Positions 53,301 through 61,254 of a stretch of DNA of 64,000 bases are shown here, in pieces. Made by a program: the position numbers and the translations under genes. The notes beneath the pieces were generated by a model, which ran no database searches, was not told the DNA's origin, and saw only the letters and a program-made list of their open reading frames with translations. How positions within the stretch are numbered: the stretch's first letter is position 1; each line of letters opens with the position of its first letter. The DNA is from Flexithrix dorotheae DSM 6795 (GTDB lineage Bacteria > Bacteroidota > Bacteroidia > Cytophagales > Flammeovirgaceae). The stretch lies in assembly GCF_000379765.1 (NCBI RefSeq), contig NZ_KB903430.1:282945-346944 (forward strand). The letters run 5' to 3'.

Positions 53301-55110
53301 CGCTGATGGAGGCTGGTGGGAAACTGAGGTTAAGGTTATCGTTCCTGATATACCTGAAGGTGTGGTAAATATTGTTGTTTCAGCCTTTAATGGAGAAACT
53401 GACACCCTTCCAAATGGCTTTACTGTAGAGGCCAAAGACACCATCATTATTCCACCTGGGGAGAATCCTATTATCAATTTTACTCCAAATGGACTCGTCA
53501 ACAATGGTTTGAATAGCCTTGCAGTTTCAGCCACATTTGAAGAAAACACGACAATTTCAGAATTAAAATTAATGTACTCAGGTATTCAATTCCCTGATAA
53601 ATCGGCTTCAAAAACTTTTACAGTAGCCCCCGCTAAAGGCTTGGTCAATGAAACATTTGAGGACCTTCCTTTTGATCAGGACGGGATTGGTATAAAAGTC
53701 CAGTTATCTTATTCTGCTAATGGGAAAAACTTCACTACAGACCCAATACCAGTATATAAAAATTTCCCGGACGGAATTACAAAAGATGCCACTGAATTTA
53801 TTTATGGGACTAAAGAAGATGATTACCAAATAATTGCCTTCCCTCTAAACAGACCCAATCATCAAAGTGTTACCGTTGCTTTGGAAGATGATTTAAAAGC
53901 TTATGATAATACGCTTTGGAGGTTATGGCATTACAATAATGGTAATAACATTGAATTTAAAACAGGTTTTACTACCCTGGAACAAGGCAAGGGGTATTGG
54001 CTTATTATGAGACATGCAGACTCTGTATTTAGATCAACCAAATCTATTGATACAGGAGAGGGAACAACAGAATTACCAAATGATGAACCTTTTACCATTT
54101 CTTTGAAGCAAGGATGGAACCTCATCGGCAACCCTTATACCTTCGATGTAAATTGGACTGACATTGTTAACTTTAATCCTGGATTTTCATCCTCAGAAAA
54201 CCTTAAAGTATTTAATAGAGGATTTAAGGATGGAGATGTGCTTAAGGCGTTCGAGGGAGGATTTGTTTTTAGTGATGGATCATTTGAATTGAAAATTCCA
54301 ATTGAGCAAAATATTCCATCAGGAGGAAGAATGGCTAAAGGCCTGGTGGAAAAAAATGCAATAGATCAGGAATCCTGGAAAGTAGATTTAAGTTTAACAG
54401 CCGGAGAAATAAAAAATAGTATTGGAGCTTTAGGTATGCATCCATATGCAGAATTAAGCAAGGATAGATATGATCAAATGGCGCTGCCCCGTTTCCTGTC
54501 TTATTTAGAAACTAATTTTTCCCATCCGGAATATTTTTTCCCAAGGTTTGCTCAGGACATAGTTTCTACATCTGAGGGACATACATGGGAATTTTCGGTG
54601 AATACCAATCATGAATTAAGCCCAACCATCGAAATGAACTGGGACAACTCTTATTTTGGGGATAATGATAAAAGCCTGATTTTGGTAGATTTAGCATCCG
54701 GAAAGGTGATTGACATGCGAAAAAATACTCAGCACACCTACCCAAATAGCCCGGAAAGGAAGTTTAAAATTTATTTCGGTGATCAGGACTACATTTCTGA
54801 TAACCTGAACATGGGCGAAGTCGCCCTTGGTAACGCTTACCCTAATCCTTTAGAGGTTTCTACCAACATTCCATTTGTACTTCCAGGTGCTCAGGAAGAA
54901 TTTCATGTCACCCTCACCATTTATGATCATTTGGGTAGAGAAGTGAATATGCTTATCGATCAAAAATTCAAATCTGGATTTTACGAAACTACATGGAGCG
55001 GAGATGGAACAAATGGAAGTAAAGTTAGCCATGGCCTTTACATTTACCAGCTAAAAGTTTCAGGACAAAATATTGAAAAAATCTACACAAGAAAAATGCT
55101 GGTAAAATAG
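50320..55110 (+). CDS. Giant T9SS-exported protein: beta-propeller, eight IPT/TIG repeats, sorting domain
   Basis: A 1596-residue protein with a signal peptide (MKKSLQIVLIFFITIPTVYGQ). Residues about 22-365 form a seven-bladed-type propeller of the YncE/lactonase kind (repeated motifs such as SPDNNYIYVASF, SPDGNFLYACAV, SPDDKHLYVTEA, SSDNKYLYTCAF). Eight IPT/TIG immunoglobulin-like repeats follow to about residue 1037. After a linker domain and a WNLIGNPYTFDVNW-type segment, the last 95 residues are a T9SS type A sorting domain (LGNAYPNPLEVSTNIPFVLP, TIYDHLGREV, SHGLYIYQLKVSG, KMLVK). It would be secreted by T9SS and attached at the cell surface. Adhesion or binding is inferred. A terminator follows. 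Confidence 0.9.
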   Translation: MKKSLQIVLIFFITIPTVYGQLKLVDKVTDGDLTLPHSAAVSPDNNYIYVASFEGFINIYKKEPSGELSFVDAFKDKDKLNGANSLIVSPDGNFLYACAVNTGNVDGKLVLFDINKTDGKITYKDIIENIHEPNSLHFSQDKDGKYLILVEVKGNNILIYERDLSSGKLSIKNTIGGFKFPRELIISPDDKHLYVTEAGNKSVTLVNKNADWSAASFVKRYDAGGNDASSDQLGPFGVDISKDGKFVFVGNRNDFSLLSYSRSPSSGELIQKDIVEHKTNDNLDRIRKVLVSPISNQNFVYVSAESSNRVSVYTYDDNGNFSLEQVVIQTMNRPIDMAISSDNKYLYTCAFSEGALFVFAIPEPLVNDPSVSSITPNQGTIGTEVTISGEYFGTDKGKVSFGNIIIEGNAITEWTRTSIKTSVPAGISGSVEVKIITSDSKEAVAPEKFKVISAINEIVNPAAKIGDEVTISGSGFGSAGQVNVGSVTVSSDQDGVVWSQTSIKLKVPDGLSSNVSVTVEVDGNKSAGKTLAIIPEITNLDKTSGLPGNEVTLTGNGFGSTQGSSVVKFGSRTALIKSGSWSQKEIVAIVPINLEGEVDVSVKVGNQTGVFPTKFKVTLSPSISDFDPKSGSPGSKFTVSGNNFGILNGELLFGSLNASIETWTNTSISGIIPNEAFGDQPITVKTTSGLSANSGAVLYSVIPLIDEGNSELEDKIGDDVTIVGKGFGNTTGIVSFGNSPATINNWSNTSINVTVPTGIHNDVSLKVEASNAKSDAVTFGVVPEITGIKPAEVHEGQQVSVEGSGFGPVAEQGQLQLAGSNITPNSWADNNISFTVPEGTTLGNIEIKVISNNGKEDANADLKIIAKPVTGPEITAIDPGKGKNGSLVKIMGKRFGTDKATVKVSFGETEANIENITDNEIQVKIPENISGNIEVTVEKGGESSKGAFSIIPTINSLNLLKGKPGDMVIVSGKAFGPAAGSNGFVKFGDSNAEIADGGWWETEVKVIVPDIPEGVVNIVVSAFNGETDTLPNGFTVEAKDTIIIPPGENPIINFTPNGLVNNGLNSLAVSATFEENTTISELKLMYSGIQFPDKSASKTFTVAPAKGLVNETFEDLPFDQDGIGIKVQLSYSANGKNFTTDPIPVYKNFPDGITKDATEFIYGTKEDDYQIIAFPLNRPNHQSVTVALEDDLKAYDNTLWRLWHYNNGNNIEFKTGFTTLEQGKGYWLIMRHADSVFRSTKSIDTGEGTTELPNDEPFTISLKQGWNLIGNPYTFDVNWTDIVNFNPGFSSSENLKVFNRGFKDGDVLKAFEGGFVFSDGSFELKIPIEQNIPSGGRMAKGLVEKNAIDQESWKVDLSLTAGEIKNSIGALGMHPYAELSKDRYDQMALPRFLSYLETNFSHPEYFFPRFAQDIVSTSEGHTWEFSVNTNHELSPTIEMNWDNSYFGDNDKSLILVDLASGKVIDMRKNTQHTYPNSPERKFKIYFGDQDYISDNLNMGEVALGNAYPNPLEVSTNIPFVLPGAQEEFHVTLTIYDHLGREVNMLIDQKFKSGFYETTWSGDGTNGSKVSHGLYIYQLKVSGQNIEKIYTRKMLVK
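51431..53435 (+). repeat. Eight tandem IPT/TIG-encoding repeats
   Basis: Each unit of roughly 80 codons follows the pattern I-x-x-(I/L/F)-x-P-x-x-G-x-x-G-x-x-V-x-(I/V)-x-G-x-x-F-G, e.g. SITPNQGTIGTEVTIS, NLDKTSGLPGNEVTLT, AIDPGKGKNGSLVKIM. The units are clearly related in protein but divergent in DNA, so the array is old rather than recently amplified. Unit 5 has an unusual start (DEGNSELEDKIGDDVTIVG). Confidence 0.85.
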
Positions 55111-55151
55111 GACGGATCCACTATCAAGTGTTTTCGTGAAAAGGAAAATAA

Positions 55152-55183
55152 AAAAGGCTGTTGGAGAAATCCAACAGCCTTTT
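55152..55183. terminator. Bidirectional terminator between the surface-protein gene and dnaK
   Basis: AAAAGGCTGTTGG (55152-55164) pairs with CCAACAGCCTTTT (55171-55183) around a six-base loop. A-run and T-run flanks let it work for both converging transcripts. Confidence 0.85.
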
Positions 55184-55213
55184 AATTTATTCTAGATCAA
55201 AGTAATCAGCTGA

Positions 55214-57163
55214 TTACTTATCCTTATTATCCACTTCCTCAAACTCCACATCAGTAACGTTATCATCTCCCCCTCCTTCTGCATTTGCCTGAGCTCCTGC
55301 ATCTGGTCCCGGTTCTGCACCTGGTTGTCCACCTGCAGCCGCATTTGGATCTGCACCAGAAGCCTGATACATTTCCTGAGAAGCAGCCTGCCACGCAGCA
55401 TTAAGGGCTTCCATTCCTTTATCAATTCCTGCAATATCCTTAGCAGTATGCGCAGTTTTCAGGTCAGTAAGTGCTGTTTCAATAGCAGTCTTATTACCTT
55501 CAGAAAGCTTATCACCATACTCACTAAGTTGCTTTTCAGTTTGGAAAATCAGAGAATCTGCAGCATTCACCTTTTCAATTTTTTCCTTCTCAGCCTTATC
55601 AGCCTCCTCATTGGCTTTAGCCTCATCTCTCATTTTTTGAATTTCTTCATCAGTCAAACCTGAAGAAGCTTCAATTCTAATTTTCTGCTCTCTGTTAGTT
55701 CCCTTATCTAAGGCTGAAACATGCAAGATACCATTAGCATCAATGTCGAATGCTACTTCAATTTGAGGAACTCCTCTTGGTGCTGGTGGAATACCATCAA
55801 GGTGGAATCTACCGATGGTTTTGTTATCCTTGGCCATTGGTCTTTCACCCTGTAACACATGAATTTCAACAGATGGCTGGTTATCAGCAGCAGTAGAGAA
55901 TACTTGTGATTTTTTAGTTGGAATTGTAGTATTTGCCTCAATTAATTTGGTAAATACACCACCCATTGTTTCAATACCTAATGAAAGCGGAGTAACATCA
56001 AGAAGTAATACATCTTTTACCTCTCCAGTTAAAACACCACCCTGGATTGCAGCACCAATTGCAACTACCTCATCAGGATTAACACCTTTCGATGGTTTTT
56101 TTCCAAAGAATTTTTCTACTTCCTCCTGGATTTTTGGAATACGAGTAGATCCACCTACAAGAATCACCTCATCAATATCTGATGCAGTTAAACCAGCATC
56201 TTTTAAAGCAAGTTTACAAGGTTCTAAGGTTCTTCTGATCAAATCATCACAAAGCTGCTCAAACTTCGCTCTTGATAGAGACCTTACCAGGTGTTTTGGA
56301 ATTCCGTCCACCGGCATGATGTACGGAAGATTTATCTCCGTGTTAGAAGAACTAGAAAGCTCTACTTTTGCCTTTTCAGCAGCTTCTTTTAATCTTTGAA
56401 GTGCCATAGGATCTTTCCTTAAATCAATTCCTTCGTCAGCTAAAAACTCTTCTGCTAACCAGTTAATAATCTTCTGGTCAAAATCATCACCACCAAGGTG
56501 AATATCTCCATTAGTTGATTTTACTTCAAAAACTCCATCTCCTAATTCAAGGATAGAGATATCGAAAGTACCACCACCAAGGTCAAACACCGCAATTTTT
56601 TCATCGTGATCTTTTTTATCAAGACCATATGCAAGAGCAGCCGCTGTTGGCTCATTTATAATTCTTTTTACTTCAAGACCGGCAATCTCACCAGCTTCTT
56701 TGGTCGCTTGTCTTTCAGCATCATTGAAATATGCAGGAACAGTAACTACAGCTTCAGTCACAGTTGTTCCAAGGTAATCTTCAGCAGTTTGCTTCATTTT
56801 TTGAAGTACCATTGCCGAAAGCTCCTGAGGAGTATATTGTCTATCTCCTATTTTTACTCTACTGGTATCGTTGCTTCCTTTTTCTATTTGGTAAGAAACA
56901 GTTTTCAATTCATTTCCTACTTCAGAATGCTTTTTACCCATAAACCTTTTTATGGACATAATTGTATTCTGTGGATTGGTGATGGCTTGCCTTTTTGCAG
57001 GATCACCTACTTTTCTTTCCCCTTTGCCATTATCCAGGAAAGCAACAATTGAAGGAGTGGTTCTCCTTCCTTCACTGTTAGGTATTACAACCGGCTCATT
57101 TCCTTCCATTACAGCCACACAAGAGTTGGTAGTACCTAAATCAATGCCTATTATTTTTCCCAT
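55214..57163 (-). CDS. dnaK: Chaperone protein DnaK (Hsp70)
   Basis: A 649-residue Hsp70. N-terminal ATPase domain: [20 protein letters not shown], the phosphate-binding [16 protein letters not shown], and [17 protein letters not shown]. The interdomain linker region [19 protein letters not shown] and the substrate-binding domain ([22 protein letters not shown]) follow, then a helical lid and a Gly/Ala/Gln-rich tail ending FEEVDNKDK. It folds and refolds client proteins with DnaJ and GrpE, which are not adjacent here. Upstream are a sigma54-like element and an inverted repeat that may drive stress induction. Confidence 0.98.
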   Translation of the reverse strand: MGKIIGIDLGTTNSCVAVMEGNEPVVIPNSEGRRTTPSIVAFLDNGKGERKVGDPAKRQAITNPQNTIMSIKRFMGKKHSEVGNELKTVSYQIEKGSNDTSRVKIGDRQYTPQELSAMVLQKMKQTAEDYLGTTVTEAVVTVPAYFNDAERQATKEAGEIAGLEVKRIINEPTAAALAYGLDKKDHDEKIAVFDLGGGTFDISILELGDGVFEVKSTNGDIHLGGDDFDQKIINWLAEEFLADEGIDLRKDPMALQRLKEAAEKAKVELSSSSNTEINLPYIMPVDGIPKHLVRSLSRAKFEQLCDDLIRRTLEPCKLALKDAGLTASDIDEVILVGGSTRIPKIQEEVEKFFGKKPSKGVNPDEVVAIGAAIQGGVLTGEVKDVLLLDVTPLSLGIETMGGVFTKLIEANTTIPTKKSQVFSTAADNQPSVEIHVLQGERPMAKDNKTIGRFHLDGIPPAPRGVPQIEVAFDIDANGILHVSALDKGTNREQKIRIEASSGLTDEEIQKMRDEAKANEEADKAEKEKIEKVNAADSLIFQTEKQLSEYGDKLSEGNKTAIETALTDLKTAHTAKDIAGIDKGMEALNAAWQAASQEMYQASGADPNAAAGGQPGAEPGPDAGAQANAEGGGDDNVTDVEFEEVDNKDK

Positions 57164-57215
57164 AATCTAATTTTATATTTTACTGTTATAAATTTTCAAA
57201 CCTTACCTTTGATTT

Positions 57216-57231
57216 ATCAATGCTTATGCCA
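57216..57231 (-). promoter_or_regulatory. Sigma54-like -24/-12 element upstream of dnaK
   Basis: On the minus strand TGGCATAAGCATTGAT has the spacing of the sigma54 consensus TGGCACGN4TTGC(A/T), with GG and TTG in register; T replaces C at position 6 (tolerated) and A replaces the C of the -12 GC. It lies 53 bases before the dnaK ATG, a suitable leader length. Confidence 0.45.
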
Positions 57232-57243
57232 AGGGTATGATTA

Positions 57244-57256
57244 TGACAGAATGTCA
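57244..57256. promoter_or_regulatory. Inverted repeat upstream of the dnaK promoter element
   Basis: TGACA-GAA-TGTCA is a perfect 13-base inverted repeat with a three-base centre, about 12 bases upstream of the sigma54-like element. It may be an operator or a binding site for a stress regulator. Confidence 0.5.
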
Positions 57257-57444
57257 CAAAAAATAAAGAGTAAAGAATTTACACTATTTTCTTAAAAAGA
57301 TTTTCTGACAATCTAAATCAAAATTGAGCTGTAAACTGACAAAATGAGAATTAAAAAGTTTGAAAGGAAAATACCGGCAAAACAATAAGGCTGATGGATA
57401 GCTTATTTTTTTAAAATCAATTCTCCGCTTTGGAAAAATATCCC

Positions 57445-60207
57445 TCAGTTGAGGTTGGGGAGGCTAATAGTGAAAGTAGAACCTTCTCCTACCTGAGACT
57501 TAAGATCTATTTTACCGTTTAGCCTGGAAACTGATTCACTTACAATATAAAGGCCCAAACCACTACCCTTTATATCCTGACTTGCACGAAAAAACATTCC
57601 GAAAACTTTCTTTCGATGCCCCTCTTTTATCCCAATTCCGTTATCCTCTACCTTTAAAGTAGCTGCCGAGTTACCTACTTCTACGCTTACTTTTACATAA
57701 GAATCGGGTTTATGAGGCATGGCATACCGAAAGGCATTTGAAATTAAATTCCCCAGGATTACTTTTAATCGGTTTTTATCAGAAAAGAATAAATAATCCT
57801 GATTGACCTCTATGGATAAGGTTACCTGATCCGAGTTTTCTCCATATTCATACTTTTCGGCTAACTCCTCCAACAAAATATTAAAGTCAATATTCTCCTT
57901 TTGGATTTCAAGACGAGTGTCCCGGGACAGGTCAATCAGGTCCTGAATGAATTCATTTAATTTGATTACACTTTTTTCTTTGAGTCGAATATATTCCTGG
58001 ATTTTTTCCACATCAGTTTCCAGTTTTGAAAGCGTAATCAGGCCTAAAATTGAATTAAGAGGAGCCATTAAATCATGCGATACCGAGTATACAAATTGAT
58101 CAAGTTCTTTATTTACCTTTTCAAGCTCCTGATTTTTTTCCTTAAGGTCGTTTTCTGCTTTTTTCCTTTTTGAAATATCGTTAATCGTAACAATTTTATA
58201 GGGTTTGTTGGCTTCGCCCTTAAAAGGAGCACCTGTAATAAATATGTCAAGCTTGTTTCCATTTTTTTGAATGCCCTGGCTCTCAAAAGATAATTTTTCA
58301 TTTAAATCTTTAAGCTTTTCCATAGCCTTTGAAGCCAAAATTTCATCAAGTTTCCTATTGAGAATTTCCTGCTGGTCATAACCAAACCTCCCACAAAAAT
58401 ATTGATTAACCCGCTCAATTTGCTCATGCTCATTTACCAGTACCATCCCCACATTCATGGCATTAAAAATATTATCAAGCATTTCCTTATTTACCCTTAA
58501 GATCTCTGCAGCCTGCTCATTTACCGTAATATCATGAGATATCACGATCACACCGGTAATTTTTTTATTGAGCTTGATGGGAAACACTTTAAACAAAAGG
58601 ATATTTTCATTGCCTTTTTGATTAATCACCTTATCGATATACTCACAGGATTCTCCGGAAAGGGCCTTATCATATCTTTTTTTCCACAACTCATTCATTA
58701 AATTAGATGGGGTAGTCTTAAAAATGTTATCCCCAACATTTATTTTCACATTAAACCTTGCATAATAGACCCTTAGGAAATTTTGATTACAGTCAGTTAA
58801 CTCATACTTATCGTTGATCAGCCAGATTGTATTATCATTATTTTCCAAAAATGTTTTTAGGTTTAACTGATCCTGCTTTGCCTTCATTTCTCCTTCTTCC
58901 CATTGAAACATTTGTTCCCCAGGATTTTCAGTTCTAAGTACCTCATAAACATCCTGCTGAAGTAAATTTGAGGTATTGAACAGGTCAAAAAAAGGATCTT
59001 CCGAAGAAATATTTAAGATTTGAGGTTCGAATTCTTGTGACCAGGAAACCCTTCCCAATGTTCCGATTAATTCATTTATCCTTGTACGCTGGTTTTTTTC
59101 TATATCCGCTCTTTTCCTTCTTTCTGCTTCCACTAATGTGATTAGTTCCCGCTTGGATAAACGCTCTAAATCTTCCTTGGTCTGCAGCATTGATGCACTT
59201 TTGATATCAGTCCCCTGGGCAGCCCCCTTATTTTGAAGACAACAGGCAATTCCTTCATGAATAGATTTTACTGATACTATGGGAGGAGTGTTGTTTTGGG
59301 AAAACAACCTGGTAAAAAAAAATTTCACTTTATCAACATTTGAAGAAACTTTGTAAATTGCATTCCAGTGGTTAATAAAAGTTTTATTCGACTTATTAAG
59401 TATTTTTTTAAATCCCTTATCAAAAAGATAAAATTCAGAAATATCCGTAATCACATAAACCTGTTCCTTCCCCGCTACGAAAAATACCTTCTCAAAAATA
59501 TCAATCACTTTTGTGAATAAATTACCCGGAATCCTACCAAAATCTTTAATAAGCAAAATATCCGCACCCAAAAGGAATACATTAATAAAAAAGTTACCTG
59601 ATTCACTATAAAGATTCCATTCGGGGCGATTTAGCAGGGATATTTTTTTCCCATTCGAGTAAATATGTTTGCGATTGAGCCAACTACTGTCCCATTCCGT
59701 ATTTATAAATCCACTTCCTGAATCATCAATTAAACTTGCGGAATTTAATTTATATTTTTGAATTTCGGCAGTAGCACCCGCCAGGTCATCGTGAAAGCTA
59801 ATAGAAAAATTACGGAAAAAGTAAGTAGCCAACCGTATCATATTTAATACATATGAAACCCCTCCAACAACACTGACATGGTCTATCAGATTTTCTTTAT
59901 CAAGCTTTTTTTCAAATTCGAGAAATAAATTTCTGCCTTTACGGCTAACTCCTTCATATAGCCGTACATCCAGAATAAAATAAATACCGGAAACTTTAAG
60001 GTAGGGTTTTATTTCCTTAAGAATTTTTTCCGCAATTACCAAGTCACCCTGCACGGATTGTAAACTTGCAAATCCTTTTCGGGTAATAAGAATGGTATTG
60101 CCTCCCAAATCCTCATATTGTACACTATAAGAGCCATTTTCATCTTTGAAAAAAAGCTCTTCTTTGGAAAATGGTAATACAAATTCTTCTTTGGCTTGCA
60201 CATTCAT
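57445..60207 (-). CDS. Cytoplasmic PAS-domain histidine kinase with tandem STAS-like N-terminal domains
   Basis: Start taken at ATG 60207 (920 residues); a GTG six codons earlier also keeps frame. No membrane segment is seen. Residues about 1-160 and 165-325 look like two STAS/SpoIIAA-like domains (GIYFILDVRLYEGVSRKGRNLFLEF; QVYVITDISEFYLFDKGFKKIL). A coiled coil (EDLERLSKRELITLVEAERRKR) and two PAS domains (LENNDNTIWLINDKYELTDCN; NAMNVGMVLVNEHEQIERVN) follow. The HisKA domain has phosphoacceptor His711 in SVSHDLMAPLNSILG, and the HATPase domain has NLISNAFRYA, VEDNGIGIKEG and GSGLGLYIVSES. No receiver domain is fused and no response regulator is adjacent. It probably senses a cytoplasmic signal. 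Confidence 0.9.
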   Translation of the reverse strand: MNVQAKEEFVLPFSKEELFFKDENGSYSVQYEDLGGNTILITRKGFASLQSVQGDLVIAEKILKEIKPYLKVSGIYFILDVRLYEGVSRKGRNLFLEFEKKLDKENLIDHVSVVGGVSYVLNMIRLATYFFRNFSISFHDDLAGATAEIQKYKLNSASLIDDSGSGFINTEWDSSWLNRKHIYSNGKKISLLNRPEWNLYSESGNFFINVFLLGADILLIKDFGRIPGNLFTKVIDIFEKVFFVAGKEQVYVITDISEFYLFDKGFKKILNKSNKTFINHWNAIYKVSSNVDKVKFFFTRLFSQNNTPPIVSVKSIHEGIACCLQNKGAAQGTDIKSASMLQTKEDLERLSKRELITLVEAERRKRADIEKNQRTRINELIGTLGRVSWSQEFEPQILNISSEDPFFDLFNTSNLLQQDVYEVLRTENPGEQMFQWEEGEMKAKQDQLNLKTFLENNDNTIWLINDKYELTDCNQNFLRVYYARFNVKINVGDNIFKTTPSNLMNELWKKRYDKALSGESCEYIDKVINQKGNENILLFKVFPIKLNKKITGVIVISHDITVNEQAAEILRVNKEMLDNIFNAMNVGMVLVNEHEQIERVNQYFCGRFGYDQQEILNRKLDEILASKAMEKLKDLNEKLSFESQGIQKNGNKLDIFITGAPFKGEANKPYKIVTINDISKRKKAENDLKEKNQELEKVNKELDQFVYSVSHDLMAPLNSILGLITLSKLETDVEKIQEYIRLKEKSVIKLNEFIQDLIDLSRDTRLEIQKENIDFNILLEELAEKYEYGENSDQVTLSIEVNQDYLFFSDKNRLKVILGNLISNAFRYAMPHKPDSYVKVSVEVGNSAATLKVEDNGIGIKEGHRKKVFGMFFRASQDIKGSGLGLYIVSESVSRLNGKIDLKSQVGEGSTFTISLPNLN

Positions 60208-60375
60208 AATGAAATCATGGAACACCTGGATGGGATAAAACTTCTCATATATTTAGGCTGTAAAAGCCAGCCAAATATTCGAACCTACCCGAATTTAACA
60301 AATTGATTTAAGTTATGTACTTACCTCGTCAAATTAGAATTTAGGTATACCTAAAAACATGTCTTAAAAATAGAC

Positions 60376-60415
60376 ACAAAAAAGCCTCCATCCAAACCAT
60401 TGGAAAGAGGCTTTT
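60376..60415 (-). terminator. Intrinsic terminator of the lipoprotein gene at 60433
   Basis: AAAAGCCTC (60380-60388) pairs with GAGGCTTTT (60407-60415), with an inner TCCA/TGGA pairing. On the minus strand the stem ends in six T, 18 bases after the stop. Confidence 0.8.
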
Positions 60416-60432
60416 AAAAACAATGAATACAA

Positions 60433-61107
60433 CTACTCTTCCTTTCCTTCCTCCTTCATAGACTCTAGTTCATCTAAATCTATTTCATCTACCAGGTCCC
60501 TTAAATCATCCAGTTCGATTTGTCGCCCACTAATTTCCACTATAAATCTGTCTGCAACAAATAGAGATACTTTTCCGGATTTATCATCGAACCTATATTC
60601 TTCATACCCTTTGTAGCCTTTTATTTTGGTGGTCCTTTCCATTTCAGTATCCGATTCCCGGTCAATATCTGCCATCAGCCAGCCTGCTGTCATCATTGCA
60701 CCTAAACCACCCGATGCCATAAAACCCATGTCTGTAATAGAAATATCAATTTTTTTATCACCATCTTCATATTCCCCTTCGGCTTTTGATACTTTCATTC
60801 CCATTGCCCCGGCTTTTTCACCTTCAGCATTGGTTCTTGAGATTCCGGCCAATTCCTCAGGAAGCAATTCCTTCAATTTTCTGAAATCTACAGGTTCCAC
60901 TTTAGTAATGCCACTTTCTTCAAAAGCATTTTCCATTTCCTTCATGGCATTTTCCATTGCTTTAGCAGGATCTTCTGAATCCAAAGATTCATTTTCCTCC
61001 GTATAACTTTTTTCATTTTCGTTTCCATCATTCGATTTCTCACCAGAACATCCCCACATAATGGCAGAAAAAATAAATAGGGTAAAAATTAATCTGAACT
61101 GTGTCAT
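60433..61107 (-). CDS. Acidic lipoprotein of unknown function
   Basis: A 224-residue protein with lipobox MWGCSGEKSND. The mature N-terminus is a long Glu/Asn/Ser-rich linker (residues about 22-70) containing heptad-like EDPAKAMENAMKEMENAFEES. The folded part (VDFRKLKELLPEELAGISRTNAEGEKAGAMGMKVSKAEGEY, ISITDMGFM, KGYKGYEEYRFDDKSGKVSLFVADRFIVEISGRQ) belongs to a conserved but uncharacterised lipoprotein family I cannot name. It ends in an acidic coil (LVDEIDLDELESMKEEGKEE). It is monocistronic with its own terminator. Confidence 0.75.
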   Translation of the reverse strand: MTQFRLIFTLFIFSAIMWGCSGEKSNDGNENEKSYTEENESLDSEDPAKAMENAMKEMENAFEESGITKVEPVDFRKLKELLPEELAGISRTNAEGEKAGAMGMKVSKAEGEYEDGDKKIDISITDMGFMASGGLGAMMTAGWLMADIDRESDTEMERTTKIKGYKGYEEYRFDDKSGKVSLFVADRFIVEISGRQIELDDLRDLVDEIDLDELESMKEEGKEE

Positions 61108-61254
61108 AATTCAAGGTTTTAAAATTTAGTTTTCATTTATATTGATCTCAAAAAATAAATTCTACTTCCGTTTGCTCAATAATTTTCTGCTTTTGTTTAA
61201 AGTAAAAATATATCCTTTTACTTTGAAGGTAGATTTTTGTCCTGAATTAAGCAA

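Noticed and set aside
51431-53435. Repeat array considered as CRISPR or other DNA repeat
   Set aside because: Periodicity is about 240 bases, in frame, and conserved only at protein level.
52596-53549. A 317-codon open frame on the minus strand inside the TIG-repeat gene
   Set aside because: It mirrors the repeat-coding strand, is rich in Pro/Ser/Phe, has no domain, and the plus-strand protein is unquestionable.
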